From contig CALSFV010000139.1 of the NCBI GenBank assembly GCA_943737045.1, forward strand, positions 1-64,000: a stretch of 64,000 nucleotides of DNA, given 5' to 3'. The position numbers and the translations under genes were made by a program. Source of the stretch: Parapristionchus giblindavisi (taxonomy: Eukaryota; Nematoda; Chromadorea; Rhabditida; Diplogasteridae). The notes under the pieces are model-generated. The model did not search any database, was not told the DNA's origin, and saw only the letters and a program-made list of their open reading frames with translations. Shown here one piece after another: positions 32,712-44,338 of the stretch (positions within the stretch are counted from its first letter, which is position 1; the number at the start of each line of letters is the position of its first letter).

Positions 32712-34140
32712 TAGCTCAACTTCAAATTAATGGCTCGTTAAAAAATAGTGGAAAACCGAAATCGGCGACTTTCCACCCGTTAAAAAAGTACCCGGAAAGT
32801 CGAAAATGGTAACACGAATTTTGAATTCGCGCGCGCACAAAGAGGCGCGGGAATTCAAATTCCGACTTTCCGTCAGCGAAATTCCATATTTTAGCGAGCA
32901 GGAAATTCAATTTCCATTTTAACTGCTAAAAATCGATGACGGAAAGTCGGAACTTGAATTCCCGCACCTCTTTGCTCGCGCGCGAATTCAAATTTCGAGT
33001 TTCCATTTTCGACTTTCCGGGTACTTTTTTAACGGGTGGAAAGTCGCCGATTTCGGTTTTCCACTATTTTTTAACGAGCCATAACATTATAGAAGTATGT
33101 CACTTTACATGTTGTTTAGTAACAATTCAATCGGTGTATGTAGGACACCTGAAAATTGTACGATATTTTGTTTGTGAAGAATAATAAACATAGTTAGGGG
33201 GTACCAAAATTTACAGTGTTGATTAGTTTGAGCGAATGTTATGAGAATAAGACGGAGAGATGCTGCGAGAAATCAATTTTCAATAGAACCGTTGTTCAAA
33301 ACATGTGTGGATGCTGTGTAATATGTTAATAAGGACAAATAATAATAATAATAATATGCTTTATGCGGAGCGAAAGTAAAGTGTATTTGCTGATAGATTG
33401 TTTGATGCGTGAAGTGCGCATAAATAGTGGAGTACGCATAATATGCTGTTGTCAGTGTAAAATGCACTGGTGAAATTGCCTTACTACAAGCTGCTAAACT
33501 CAGAAGTATTCTATCGATCAACCCCTTTCCCTCCTTTCCCTCTTCGCGCTCTCTCTTATCTACCCACTATCTCGCCGTGCCTCTCTCTAAATATACAAAC
33601 AGATTGTGGCTGTGACTGACTACTAGCGTACCAAATAAACATGTGTATTTTTTACGGTCAATAGGCCTTACTATTAAGTAGCAAATATGAAAGTTACAAA
33701 TAATATGAAAATTACTATGAAGAAGGTAATGAAGCGAAGGATTTACGGAAAGCTTTAACAGGAGACATACTATTTAAATATTATTATTTAGCTTATTCCA
33801 ACAATTGACTAGACGAGTAAAAAAAGGCAATAAAAAACAGGAAGACCCATAGGTCATAGGACAACTACGTTTTGAGTGTTAACAAGAGGTAGACTTGCAA
33901 GACTAGTTCTGAAATACCAGTGGAGGAGATGTTGACAATCGATTGAACGATAGTGATAGGAAAGTGTTAAGTAATAAGTGATCATAAAGTATAAAGAATA
34001 AATAAAGCGGTTCTTACAAAAAATGGAAATCGAAGGAAATAAGTAAATGACAGCCTGCAAGAAAGAGAGAGAAAGAATCAATACACAGCTGATGTTCTCT
34101 CTATTTCCCCAACCCAACCCTCTCTCTTCTATTCTATCCA
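32712..34140 (-). repeat. Minus-strand gene-family 5' segment, copy 2, with MITE inserted
   Basis: Same landmark order as 30243-30965, but interrupted at 32731-33081 by a MITE and enlarged by a block (about 33500-33660) that is homologous to 49570-49735, containing CTCTCTCTAAA.ATA.AAACA and CCAAATAAACA.G.GTATTTT. Confidence 0.6.
32731..33081. mobile_element. 351-bp palindromic MITE with TAA duplication (PIF/Harbinger-like)
   Basis: The ends TGGCTCGTTAAAAAATAGTG and CACTATTTTTTAACGAGCCA are perfect complements for over 20 bp, and the arms pair along most of their length (CGACTTTCC, GAATTC, CGCGCGC blocks). It is flanked by TAA on both sides (32728-32730, 33082-33084). The paralogous segment at 30247 reads CTTCAAATAACATTATAG without the insert, confirming a 3-bp TAA duplication. 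TWA duplications are typical of PIF/Harbinger elements. Confidence 0.85.
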
Positions 34141-34245
34141 TCTCTTTCTTTCACCTTGTCTCTCGACCTCGCGTGGACTAGAGCTGGTTGAAAACAAACA
34201 AAAAATGCGATATATAAAAATAAGCAAAACAGAGGAACGTAAAAA

Positions 34246-34318
34246 TGCCACGAGCCGGGATCGAACCGGCGACCTTATGATCTTCAGTCATACGCTCTCC
34301 CAACTGAGCTATCATGGC
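34246..34318 (-). tRNA. tRNA-Phe (anticodon GAA)
   Basis: On the minus strand the 73-nt cloverleaf starts GCCATGATAGCTCAGTTGG. The acceptor stem GCCATGA pairs with TCGTGGC (one T-G). The A-box region TAGCTCAGTTGG is canonical. The anticodon stem-loop is TATGA-CTGAAGA-TCATA with anticodon GAA at its centre, and the T arm contains GGTTCGATCCC. The discriminator is A and no intron is present. A run of five T on the minus strand (34241-34245) directly follows and serves as the Pol III terminator. All stems are intact, so I judge it functional. Confidence 0.97.
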
Positions 34319-34638
34319 TTATTGGAAGCGATGGCTAAACGAAGCAGAACATGTGCACCCATTCAAGTGCTGAATTACGTTTTCTTCAGTTGTGTTCTAC
34401 TTTTAAAAGTAGATTGGAACATACATGTCTTATTTTATGCTAACTGGACGTATCTTAATTAATAATTATCTAAAACCAAGTAAACTGAAAAAATAACACG
34501 ATGCTAATTTTTCGTCTCGCCGTCTCTCCCATGTTCTTTCTCTATCCATTGCGCATGACACCCTCTCCCCCCTCCATCAAACCCGTCTGACATCCGCCTC
34601 TCGCACTTCTCATCCACCCGAGCTGACCTACTATGATC

Positions 34639-34783
34639 AGCTTTGCGCAGAGGCGATAACGTGAACAATGAGGCTTATTGTTAGCCGAGTTGCGTTTATT
34701 GCTGGTTGAAAACTTTCCCCAATTGCCCGCTATGGCCCCTGAAACACGGGTGCTGTATGCAATTTTTGAACGCCCGAAGGGGC
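34639..34783 (+). ncRNA. U4 spliceosomal snRNA
   Basis: U4 pairs with U6 in the U4/U6.U5 tri-snRNP of the nuclear spliceosome. The 5' end AGCTTTGCGCAGAGGCGATA is the stem II region. Next comes the 5' stem-loop with the k-turn signature (CAATGAGGC...GCCGAGTTG) that binds the 15.5K/Snu13 protein. Stem I follows as TTTATTGCTGGTTGAAAACT. A central stem-loop (GGCCCCTGAAACACGGG) precedes the Sm site AATTTTTGA (34761-34769) and a 3' hairpin GCCCGAAGGGGC. Length is about 145 nt, close to animal U4. The pattern is most like the nematode form as I recall it. The 5' loop TTATTGTTA looks longer than usual. All functional motifs are present, so it may be active, but a recent pseudogene cannot be excluded. 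Confidence 0.93.
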
Positions 34784-34870
34784 AAAAATGCAGGAGAATC
34801 CCCAGAAGAAAAAATATCCCTTTCTATCTACCTCTCTCTCTCTTTCTCTCTCTGGGCAAAAATATTGCTA

Positions 34871-35339
34871 TATCGTACATGTAAAAATAGTTGTATCATG
34901 AACGGTGTGAATGGATCTCAACGGATCAGGCCGATCAAACGGGATTGTGAGCGAGAAGGCCATTTTCGTTATTTTTCTTTCTTTTCATTGTTTTTCTTTC
35001 CTTCGAATCTACTGTATTGAAAGAAATCACGCCAAAATATTGCCATTTAGCAAAAATCATTGCTTTACAAATGAATAAATTGTTCCGATTATACGCTGAA
35101 TAAATGGGTCAATTTTAGTTCATTGGAGCAATTTATTCCTCGCGAAAATGATGATTTTTGTTAAATGGCAATATTTTGGCCTAATGAATTTCAATATAGT
35201 AGATTCGATGAAAAGGAAAACAGTGAAAAGAAAGAAAAATAACGAAAATGGCCGGCTAGCTCACAATCCCGTTTGATCGGCCTGATCCGTTCAGATCCAT
35301 TCACACCGTTCATGATACAATTAATTTACATGTACGATA
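34871..35339. mobile_element. 469-bp foldback element beside U4
   Basis: The ends TATCGTACATGTAAAAATAG and AATTTACATGTACGATA are inverted, and pairing continues inward (CATGAACGGTGTGAATGGATC, GGATTGTGAGC, AACGAAAATGGCC, CAATATTTTGG). CTA occurs on both sides (34868-34870 and 35340-35342) and may be a 3-bp duplication. The insertion lies about 90 bp past the U4 3' end and abuts the next TTAA element. Confidence 0.75.
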
Positions 35340-35346
35340 CTATTAA

Positions 35347-36634
35347 GAGACCGGCTCGGTAAGACTTTCGATCTGGAGCTCAATACTTTCATCATAGACA
35401 CGTACCGGGGGGAGACCGATGAAAGTTATAGTGAAAATGCCCTTAGGCTCAAACCCGGCTCACATATGTTACATTAAGTAAAAAATTTAAAAATTCATAA
35501 CTTTGCAACCGTGATAGCTAGGACTTTTATTTCTTTTCATTGGTAAATATCATGTCATGCACTCTTACAAACACAGCTCAACAGTAATATCATATCGTTC
35601 TGAATAAGTTTTTTCGTGTCTGATTTTAAGATTTTTCCTCTTCTATCCTCATTGAAGAGAGACGGCAAGCACTGACAAAGTACATATTGTTGCCCTGACA
35701 ATTATGTACATGATGGTCAAATTCCCATAGAAATCCAAGTATCTGAAACTTCGAGAATTGCACCTGAATGTGAGATATGTGTAATTTGCAAAAATCGAAA
35801 ATTAAATTTCTTGTAAATCGCAAGAGTAAGAGGTAGCTTTATTATGTCATTATACTCATAGTAATGCGAGTGCACAGGAAAAATATACAAGTAAACTCGG
35901 ACTACATTGTAAAAAAATTTTAGAAAAATCATTATTTTATTTTTATTCTTTCAACCTCCACATTCAGTCGACCGTCAAGGCAAGTTGATTCATAGGGCGG
36001 ATGGTGGCTGATGCATGAGCGTTTGCAGAAACGACTGCAACGTGAAGAATCGTCGTTTCGCAGATCTCGAATTTATTTTTTTAAATTAACAAACTTGAAT
36101 ATTTATATGTTTCTTTCATTTTTAATCGGTTGGAAGGTAGCGTACTGCATCCAAAGCTGTATCATTTTTATCAGTAGGAGTATACGCTGTTGTACTACCG
36201 TAACCGTCAGGAATCACGAATCAATTTTTTTCAGTAGACCCATGATTCTCAACCATGACCCGGGGTTCATGGTTGAGAATAGCCGTGGTCGAAAAATTCA
36301 TGATGATCCCAGACCAAATACTATGTGGCATTATATCAACAGTGAGCCACTTTTATTTTTCTGGATACCGTAATCCGAACTACCGTAATCTAGCTACCGT
36401 ATCCTATAATAATGTGGTGAAATTCTCGGAAACTTCAGGTGCGTGCATTACTATTACGGTAATTCGAGTCCCGCCCGTTTTGAAAATGTAACACCACATA
36501 AGGGCGTTTTCACTATAACTTTCATCGGTCTGCCCCCGGTATGTGTCTATGATGAAAGTATTGAGCCCCAGATCGAAAGTCCTCGCGAATGTCCGGCAGG
36601 GGTCTAAATGCTCGAGTCTTACCGAGCCGGTCTC
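35347..36634. mobile_element. 1.3 kb foldback with TTAA duplication (FB-B)
   Basis: The left terminus GAGACCGGCTCGGTAAGACT is matched in reverse at 36615-36634, and pairing continues through GAAAGTATTGAGC, CATCATAGACAC and GATGAAAGTTATAGTGAAAA. The arms are about 105-135 bp and enclose about 1 kb of non-paired DNA. TTAA flanks both sides (35343-35346, 36635-36638). The start GAGA...GTAAGACT resembles the FB-A terminus GAGAGATGG..GTTAAGACT. The interior contains a CCATGACCC..GGTTCATGG palindrome shared in type with FB-A. No ORF of note. Confidence 0.8.
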
Positions 36635-37335
36635 TTAATGCGTCCGTATTCATGAATAAAAAATATTCATCACTGTATCAATTATGAATAATTATGAATT
36701 ATGAATCGTTAAAAGCTGGCATGGAGCATGCCAATGGTTAGATTTACTTTACGTGCTTACGCCGTCATTTAAACCAGTGTTACATTTCGCTTACGCACAT
36801 GCACACGTCCACGAAGCAACAACAGCACAAAATGATCCTTCCTTGAAGCACGATAGAAGAACATCGCACATCCAATGTATCCCTAACAAACTATAACTGT
36901 TATAACTGTTATAACTACAGTATTCCCATATATTTAATTGTTTTTTATGCACGTAAGCACAAATTATCCGTTAGTCATTCAGCGTTAGGCACGATGTCAC
37001 AGTTTTGATGGAATGAATAAATGTAGAGGCAGAACCTCGCAGAACAAAATATTGCAGTTTTATTACTTTTTTTGAGAGCTTTACCACATTTACCGTTATT
37101 TAGATCTGTGAATTATCGATTTTTACAGCACTCTTTACCGCTCCACAGTTTGTTTTTCAAATGTTTCTTATTGTTAGAAAAAACACTCTAAGCTTGGAAT
37201 GAAGTGGAATATTTTTATCACTGTGCAATAAATAACGATAACGAGAGAAATAGAAAAAGTGGTTCACATGTGCATAGGTAAGATATTGTTTTATTAAGTG
37301 TTACAAATACATTATAATCGAAATAAATCTTGAAG

Positions 37336-37560
37336 AGCATATTCTTAATTCAAACAATCACTTCATTTGCAACTCATTATTTGCTTGCATAGAGTCTGAA
37401 AACGTACTAACTGTGGTATTGTTTCAAGAGAAAGTATCATGAAGATTACTTTTCCTCGGAAAATTTTCCCATAGACTCCAAGCTCTTAAACTCGGTTATG
37501 CAATCTTCGGCAGCTTCAAAGCATAGCGTATTCGCCCACAGGGTTGTTTAGGTTCTATTA
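37336..37560 (-). pseudogene. Terminal exons of a small Cys-containing protein family (copy A)
   Basis: On the minus strand a frame reads ANTLCFEAAEDCITEFKSL and continues to a GTAATC donor. A roughly 50-bp intron ends TACGTTTTCAG, and a short terminal exon follows with a stop and a downstream AATTAA. Copies at 44056-44240, 52447-52640 and 60863-61056 read LLCFGVSEECEAE/K..., keep the intron, and have AATAAA after the stop. A stop lies upstream of the conserved part in this copy. The C..xEC spacing suggests a small secreted domain, but the family is not recognised. Confidence 0.4.
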
Positions 37561-37889
37561 TAGATGGGATTCTTCAGAAGCTGAAAACAAAAATATGCTT
37601 CTGTTTGGCAAAAAGGTATGCTCACGGAGATTGTTACGTCAAAGGGAAAAAACAACTTGTGCACGACCATTATCGTGGAGGAGTAGAAACCGACGGCATG
37701 TCTGACATGCTACGTGTTACATTTACATTTACATTTAATCACTTGGCACATGCTAGGTTAAAAAAGGCAAATGTACAACCCCTTATACAAGACACACGAA
37801 GTCCTTCGGGCCACTGCTAGGCCAGTGATATTTCAAGGCCAGTACTACGTACATATATCGCGATAAAAAGGACTGCGGTATAAAAACTG

Positions 37890-38230
37890 ACCTTATCGAA
37901 ACTTCAAATTTAATGAAGTTCTTTAACTTATTATATCACTCTACATTTTATTTAATAACAATTCTATCGGTGTATATAGGACACCTGAAAAATTAGGGAA
38001 AAAATATATTTCTTCCCGAAAATTTATAATGAGTTTGAAGAATAGTAAACATAGACATTTTAAAACAGAAAAAAAAGGACAAGAGGTTATGCTGACAATC
38101 GAATGATCGATAGTGATAAGACTTGATAAAATGCAAAAAAAAGAGGGTAATAAATGACAGCATCCAAGAAAAGAGAGACAGACGAGAAGCAATAAGCTAT
38201 CAATGCACAATCAAGATAATGTCTGTTGTA
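37890..38230 (-). repeat. Minus-strand gene-family 5' segment, copy 3
   Basis: Contains CGAAACTTCAAATTTAA, TCTATCGGTGTATATAGGAC, AATAGTAAACATAG, TGACAATCGAATGATCGATA and AATGACAGCATCCAAG in the family order. A minus-strand donor-like AAGGTCAGT is at about 37885-37893. Together with 37336-37560 it would bound one short gene of about 0.9 kb. Confidence 0.55.
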
Positions 38231-38568
38231 TGAATTAATCTAGTAATTATTTAATCCAATGTACCATTCTCAAACAGGAATTAATTATTTATTTGTCTCC
38301 GATTCTCGATCTTTATCTCATTCTATCTTTCTATCTACCCTCAAACTACACTTTCTCCGTCGGTCAACCAATGCAACACAAATCATCTTTCGGGACAGAT
38401 ATCTTGCTGACGAGTTATGCAGCCAGCATCAGTAAACGAGAATTCTTTTCCATCAATGTCCATAGGCTGTCTGGTATTTACACAACATGTTAGAACACAG
38501 ACTATTATAGGCACAATTAAGATGTGTAATATCCTAATATACGTTTATTCTTATAGCGAGAATTTTTT

Positions 38569-41390
38569 TCACGCGATATTTTTTAAAATTTTCATGTAAA
38601 TTACAGCAGCATCATCCCGTCGATTGAGATATTCGATTGCTGAATTGTCACCGACTAATCTTCCGAACACGACTTGGTAGCAATCCGAACCTTCACATCG
38701 CTTCTGAAAACGTATTCTTTTTTTTTTGGCATTTTGGCATTGGAACAACTTTATCAGCAAGTACACCCGCAACTTTAACCCGGACTCATCGAATATTTCT
38801 GTGTTTAGCAGCTAGAATACTAACAATAAGGCAATAAGTACATTTTATACGGACAAGTTAGGTATACTATTCTTATTTGAATGCAAAAAATCTCCGCTCA
38901 TGCGTATTTTTTCTTTATATCCAGTTTACATTACCTTAAAGATTTTACCGTCGAGGATGATGTAAATGATAGCGATATTTTGGCATTTACAATGGTAGGC
39001 CATTAAGCTGATTCTACAATTAATTTATTAATCGCATTCATATTATATTGGTACTTACCCGTTAGATGGTGCTAACTCGTTCGATTCCTTAGTCAATGTT
39101 CTATGTTTATCTATTTTACTCATCTTTCCGATCATTAAAGCTCCTTCCTTTAGCCGAAGTGCAATAAAAAAACGAAAATTACAATTGTAAAATAAACAAA
39201 ATAATAATATGTATAAATATGTATGTTATTCTTTTCTATGTGGCTAAACTTCGACTCTTCTGCCTAACATTTTTAGAAACATTTTATATAAATTTTCAGC
39301 GACTTTAATTCGTACACTGACTACAAAAGTGTTCCATCAATTCAAGTTTTCATTCATGGTTATACAATGTCTCACCTTTGTTTACTCAAAAAGCGTTCAC
39401 ACATATAGTAAAATACGCTGACGTGCTCAGAGCAAAAATCGATGAACAATTCGAATTTAGCATCTCCTGTCCATGAATTATCAAAAAAATTGAGAACGAT
39501 CTGAAACTTTTTTCTTATATTCTCATTTATTTAAAAAAAATGAAGTGTCAAGTTTTTGTGTAACCTGTGGGCGTTGTGCGTAGAATGCCTTTCCTTTCAT
39601 TTTACTTATGAGTATTTTCATCATATCATCATTGATCGCTTTAACCTTTGCCATATCACATGCGTTTTCGATTATATCTTGAACATCCGGTATCTGTTGT
39701 GCTAACAAGTTCTGAAACGTATTCGATTTCGCTCATTTTAACCAATCGAAACTCACAGCCAGCTTCAAGAAATTATACTTGTGAGCCAACACTAGTGACG
39801 AAGACGGATCGTCACTGAAAGCGTAGTGCAAGATAGAAGAAATTGTCCGCAAAAGTGACGTATACCATGACACAACGCCATATGGAACTTTCAGCATTTG
39901 GAATTCGTTTCCGTCAGGCAAGAAAAATATGTAGAATACAAGGAGAATGAAGTCTTCGCATTTGTTTTTGATGTTTCGGACATCGAATAGATGGGCCACC
40001 TTAAGCACACCACTCAGAGAAGACTCTTAAAACAGATTAGTTATCGAAGGGATTTTATTTAGTTAGTACTACCATCAATGATTTTCTTCTTTGTAACGAT
40101 ATTTAAGAACTGTTTCATATCATTCGAGGTTACATTCATAAATGTTGTCTAAACGATTATTGTTTAGTATCATGCAAATGCAACACGAAACTATGATTAC
40201 TTCGACATCTGATTCTTGTTCTCTGTAGAATAACGAATTTTCGAAGCGAGTAGAATGAAGCGACAGAATCTAAAAGTATAATAGAAAAATATTCTAAAAG
40301 AGTCGGTAGCACTTCGTTCCCTACGAGTATTCTCGCAAAGGTCGACTTGCTTTTATCATTCGCAATTTGAGAAATTGTAATTACATAACCCTCGAACCTC
40401 TGCTGGAATAAATAGTGGAGAATCATTGAATCGAACTTGTCTAGTAACAATATTGTAAGGCTCGTTGAATCCACGATATCTACAATATTTTTGTTCTTTC
40501 AATATTTTCATTGATTTCTTTCTCACAAGATGTTTTTCTCCATTTCAATACCACATTTATACTGTATTTTTTCCATTTCGTGAGTGATATTCGACGAGAT
40601 AATATGTTCTTTTCTGATGATATCTGAATCGAGAAAATGGGCACACAATGAATGCTAACAATGCTAATTTTTAGGTCAATAGGATCTCAGATTTGTCTAT
40701 CGATCTATTAGAAAATGAGCAAACAAAATGAATAATGCTAATATTTAGGTCAATGGAATGTTTTTCAATCATTCCATTATCAAATGTGTTTTCAGGGGCT
40801 GTTTTTTTTTATCATTTTCCTTTATTTCGAATCTTGCAGTGAACAACTTTCAACACTCATTCACATCAAAATCATCCTTCGTCTTCATAATTATTGAAAT
40901 TCGAATTTGGAAATATGAAATACCATGGGAAGTTGGGAGCAGTTCAATGACAAAATTCACGATTCCTTGATCGATAAAAGGATTTAATCGAATACGATGA
41001 TCTCGGGTACTTTGTAAAATAAAAGCTGTATCTAACTGTTTCTGAATGGAAATATTATATTGAAAAATGAATCTGTTAATACTTACATCTGAAGTTGTTT
41101 TCATCGCTAATTTCACTTTGAACAAACGACAAAGATGGTATTCTTCAGGAGAAGGAATTGAAAGAATTAGCTCGTCAACTTCATTTGTTATCATAGGGTA
41201 CCTATAAAAGTAAGTCCTCGATAAAATCGAAAGTTATCACTCACAAAATGGAAATTTTATTGATTATTTCGAATTTAATCTGTTTTTCTCCTTTGGATGG
41301 ATAAATGTGTTGGTGTGTTTGACAGAATTCATCACTATCTTCGATCAGAGATATTGTGTCAGCCGTTTCGAAATCTGATAAATCATCCAT
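38569..41390 (-). pseudogene. BTB-domain protein gene, inverted paralogue (copy 2)
   Basis: It is read on the minus strand from ATG at 41388-41390 (MDDLSDFETADTISLIEDS), again right after a TTTTTAG acceptor. Intron positions and frames match copy 1 (22160): one before YPMITNEVDELILS and one before KQLDTAFILQSTRDHRI. Downstream come VAHLFDVRNIKNKCEDFIL, AHKYNFLKLAVSFDWLK and IPDVQDIIENACDMAKVKA. A 3' part conserves CKCQNIAIIYI and FGRLVGDNSAIEYLN, with stop TGA at 38569-38571. Decay signs: the same in-frame TGA as copy 1 (40850-40852), an A-run frameshift after KENDKK, and an internal tandem duplication near 40650-40770. A BTB adaptor role is inferred from family resemblance. Confidence 0.6.
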
Positions 41391-41535
41391 CTAAAAAGAT
41401 TAATTCAAATAAGAAGAAAGGAGAAAACTGAAGAGAACTGACCGTTCTTCATAGGATTAAAAAGGATAAATGATATGAAAAGTTAATTCATCGAATAACT
41501 CTTGCATACATCGTTATATCGTTACATTTGCCTTA

Positions 41536-41644
41536 TGCACTGTTACATTTGCCTTACGTGCCTACGCCGTAACCCCCTCCGCCGCGTAGGAGAGGCGACG
41601 GAGGGGGTTACGGCGTAGGCACGTAAGGCAAATGTAACAGTGCA
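41536..41644. mobile_element. PIF/Harbinger-like MITE with TTA duplication
   Basis: The 109-bp near-perfect palindrome runs TGCACTGTTACATTTGCC...GGCAAATGTAACAGTGCA, with a GC-rich centre of C and G runs. TTA lies on each side (41533-41535, 41645-41647). A partial end (GTTACATTTGCCTTA) lies just to the left, suggesting nesting or an aborted copy. Confidence 0.85.
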
Positions 41645-41868
41645 TTACGCACGCGTCGGCGGAAATTTTAGAGTGTGTTGGGCCCAAAGTGGAAAACACT
41701 GATTGTCAACAGGTTTACGGTAAAAGGTTCACTAGGTTACGATAGCCAACCATTATTGAGCGATGGTTACGGTAATTTCCTATCGTAACCCTATAGACAA
41801 TCAGGGTTTTCCACATGGGACCCAACGTACTCCAAAATTTACGTTTACGCGTACATAAAGCGTGCATA
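41641..41868. repeat. About 230-bp imperfect palindrome
   Basis: The segment ATTTTAGAGTGTGTTGGG..GTGGAAAACACTGATTGTC is inverted at about 41790-41845 (GACAATCAGGGTTTTCCAC..CCCAACGTACTCCAAAAT). It overlaps the right end of the neighbouring MITE and shares its TGCATTACGC start, so it is probably a related, older palindromic element. Confidence 0.6.
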
Positions 41869-41984
41869 TAATACAAATGTCGATATTTTCCGTGACGGCG
41901 TAGACGGGTAAGTCAAATGCAACGACGCCTAAGGAATCGTAAAGTGATATCTAAAAATACGAAGAAAACATTAAATTTTAATTC

Positions 41985-43680
41985 AATGTTTTGGAACACG
42001 TTTTGGAACACGGACGTTTTGGAACACGGACGTTTTGGAACGGGACGTTTTAGAACACAGACGTTTTGGAACGGGACGTTTTGGAACACGGACGTTTGGG
42101 GGGGGGGGGTGACATTTCAGTAACCGCATTTCGGCAACCGACATTTCGGCAACGTGGCATAACTCGGTTCGTAGGGGTCATAGAAACATGAGATGTATAT
42201 CAATGTGATCTGCATCAGTAAAAATACCGTAATCTACCGTAACCCAGTTCGGTGGCTCAGATTTCACTAAAAAATGTCGGAACAGCCACTACTTGTGAGG
42301 AATCATTATCAGCTATTGCAAACTACAGTAATCTACCGTAACCCGGTTCGGTGGGTCAGATCAAGTGCGATGGGTCAGATTTTACTAAAAATTGTCGGAA
42401 TGGACACTACGTGTGTGATATCATCATGAACTATTTCAAATTACCGAATTCTACCGTAACCCAGTGCGGTGGGTCATATTTTAGTAATAACACAACGGAC
42501 GTTCCGGTAACGTTCCTTAACTAGCTTGTCGGGTCCTAGAAATTTTTTTTTTCAAATAAAATTTGAAAATTGAAACAAATATTTTTAAAAATTTATATCT
42601 GTTGTTAGTTTCAGTTATGCTTACTCTAATCTGACAAAAAATGTTAGCGAAATCTGACCCACCGAACTTGATCTGACCAACCGAACTGGGTTACTGTAGA
42701 TTACGGTATTTTGCAATAGCTCATGATGATATCACACACTTAGTGGCCATTCCGACAATTTTTAGTCAAATCTGACCCACCGAACTTTATCTGATCCACC
42801 GAACCGGATTATTTGTTTTTAACAGTTTAACAGTTTAATGACCTTTATCAAGCACAGAACCATTGGGGAGGGAATGGTTGCCACTAAACGACAGATTAGT
42901 CTGGGCGTGCTGAGGTCCCATACAAGGGGCATAATTCTCTTCATCTTCTTCATCCTCTGATCAGCAATTAAGACGTTCTTCAGAATCAAAGCCGCTACAC
43001 TTGATCCTTTTCGAATAGCAAATCATGAAACAGAATTGAGAAAAATTAGATAGAGATAACCCACGAAGTCCTCGCTCAATACTTCGTCAACAATTGCTTG
43101 ATGATAGGCATACCACTCCAGACTTGCCTATAGTCTTCTAGGAGGGGATCCTTTTACGTTGTTGATGTTAATTCGGCAAGAGTAGAACAGACGAACGAGA
43201 GATGGACCGCTCATAACCGAGACAAACGCAGAGAATCAGAGAACTAGATTACTGTAGTTTGCAATAATAATTTCGATGATAATGATTTCGCACAAGTAGT
43301 GGCTGTTCCGACAATTTTTAATGAAATCTGACCCACCGAACTGGGTTACGGTACATTACGGTAGTGTCACTGATGCTGATCACATTGATACCCATCTCAT
43401 GTTTCTATGACCCCTACGAACCGAGTTATGCCCCGCTGCCGAAATGTCGGTTGCCGAAATGCGGTTACGCAAATGTTCCAAAACGCCTGTATTCCAAAAT
43501 ATCCCGTTCCAAAACGTCCGTGTTCCAAAACATCCCGTTCCAAAATGTCCCGTTCCAAAACGTCAGGGTTCCAAAACGTCCCGTTCCAAAACGCCCGTGT
43601 TCCAAAACATCCCGTTCCAAAATGTCCCGTTCCAAAACGGCCGTGTTCTAAAACGTCCCGTTCCAAAACGTCGTACTGCC
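41985..43680. mobile_element. 1.7 kb foldback with terminal TTCCAAAACGTC arrays (FB-C, copy 1)
   Basis: The outermost parts are short tandem arrays of TTTTGGAAC(A/G)(C/G)GGACG on the left and TTCCAAAACGTCCCG on the right, in inverted orientation. Inside, the arms pair via GCCGAAATGTCGGTTGCCGA, CATAACTCGGTTCG, CTACCGTAACCCAGTTCGG and GGTGGGTCAGAT. A unique centre spans about 42830-43250. Repeated ORFs across the arrays are artefacts. Another copy without these arrays occurs at 49761 and 58172. Confidence 0.75.
42096..42109 (+). repeat. Poly-G run
   Basis: Ten or more consecutive G interrupting the left arm of the foldback. Confidence 0.8.
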
Positions 43681-43799
43681 GGTGTATCCACTGCAATTAC
43701 TTGATCACAGCGAGAGCTTTCGAACGAAAAAAAACAAAAAGTGGTAGTGTTTTTGTGGGGTTTTAGACCAGTGAATTGCCGTTACTGATTTATTTACAG

Positions 43800-44240
43800 A
43801 TCACTCTTTTTCGCCCAACCCAGATTTTTACAAATGTTTCTTAGAAACATTATGTTTGCGAGCCAGTAGAATTTATTTTATCACCGTGCATGTACACCAA
43901 ACAAATAACGATAACGAGAGAAAGAAAAATGAGTGATTCACCATAAGTAAGATATTGTTATATGCATTTATTGTATATTTATTGTTTACATCTATATTAT
44001 TATAGAATGTCGGAGATATAAATATAAATAAATGTCGAAGAACCACTTCTTTATTCAAAAATTGTCTTCATTTGCTCGTCATAATGTCTTCACACACTTT
44101 CTCGATAGCCATCTGGAAAAGTAGTAACTTTAGTATTGTTTCACGAGTAAATATTATGCCAGAAATACCTTTCCTCTATACACTTTGCCAAACGCTCTGC
44201 TTCGCATTCTTCGGAAACACCAAAGCATAATAAATAAGTC
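43800..44240 (-). pseudogene. Terminal exons of the small Cys-containing family (copy B)
   Basis: On the minus strand LLCFGVSEECEAERLAKCIE leads to a GTATTTCTGG donor. A 49-bp intron ends TACTTTTCCAG, and the last exon (beginning ATGGCTATCGAGAAAGTG) is followed by AATAAAG about 20 bp after the stop. It is diverged from 52447-52640 and lies just left of the tandem array, where the sequence switches from diverged to identical at 44226. This makes it a candidate substrate for the unequal exchange that built the array. Confidence 0.45.
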
Positions 44241-44338
44241 ATTTAGCTCGTCTAATGTGCTCTCAGAGGCTGAAAAAAAGTATGCTCGGGATGGTTGTAG
44301 CAGCCATGTCAGCAGATGTCAACGGCCTCTTCATAATT

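Noticed and set aside
43364..43766. Overlapping frames with repeated FQNVPFQN and PKRPVPKRP
   Set aside because: They are readings of the TTCCAAAACGTC array of a foldback in several frames.
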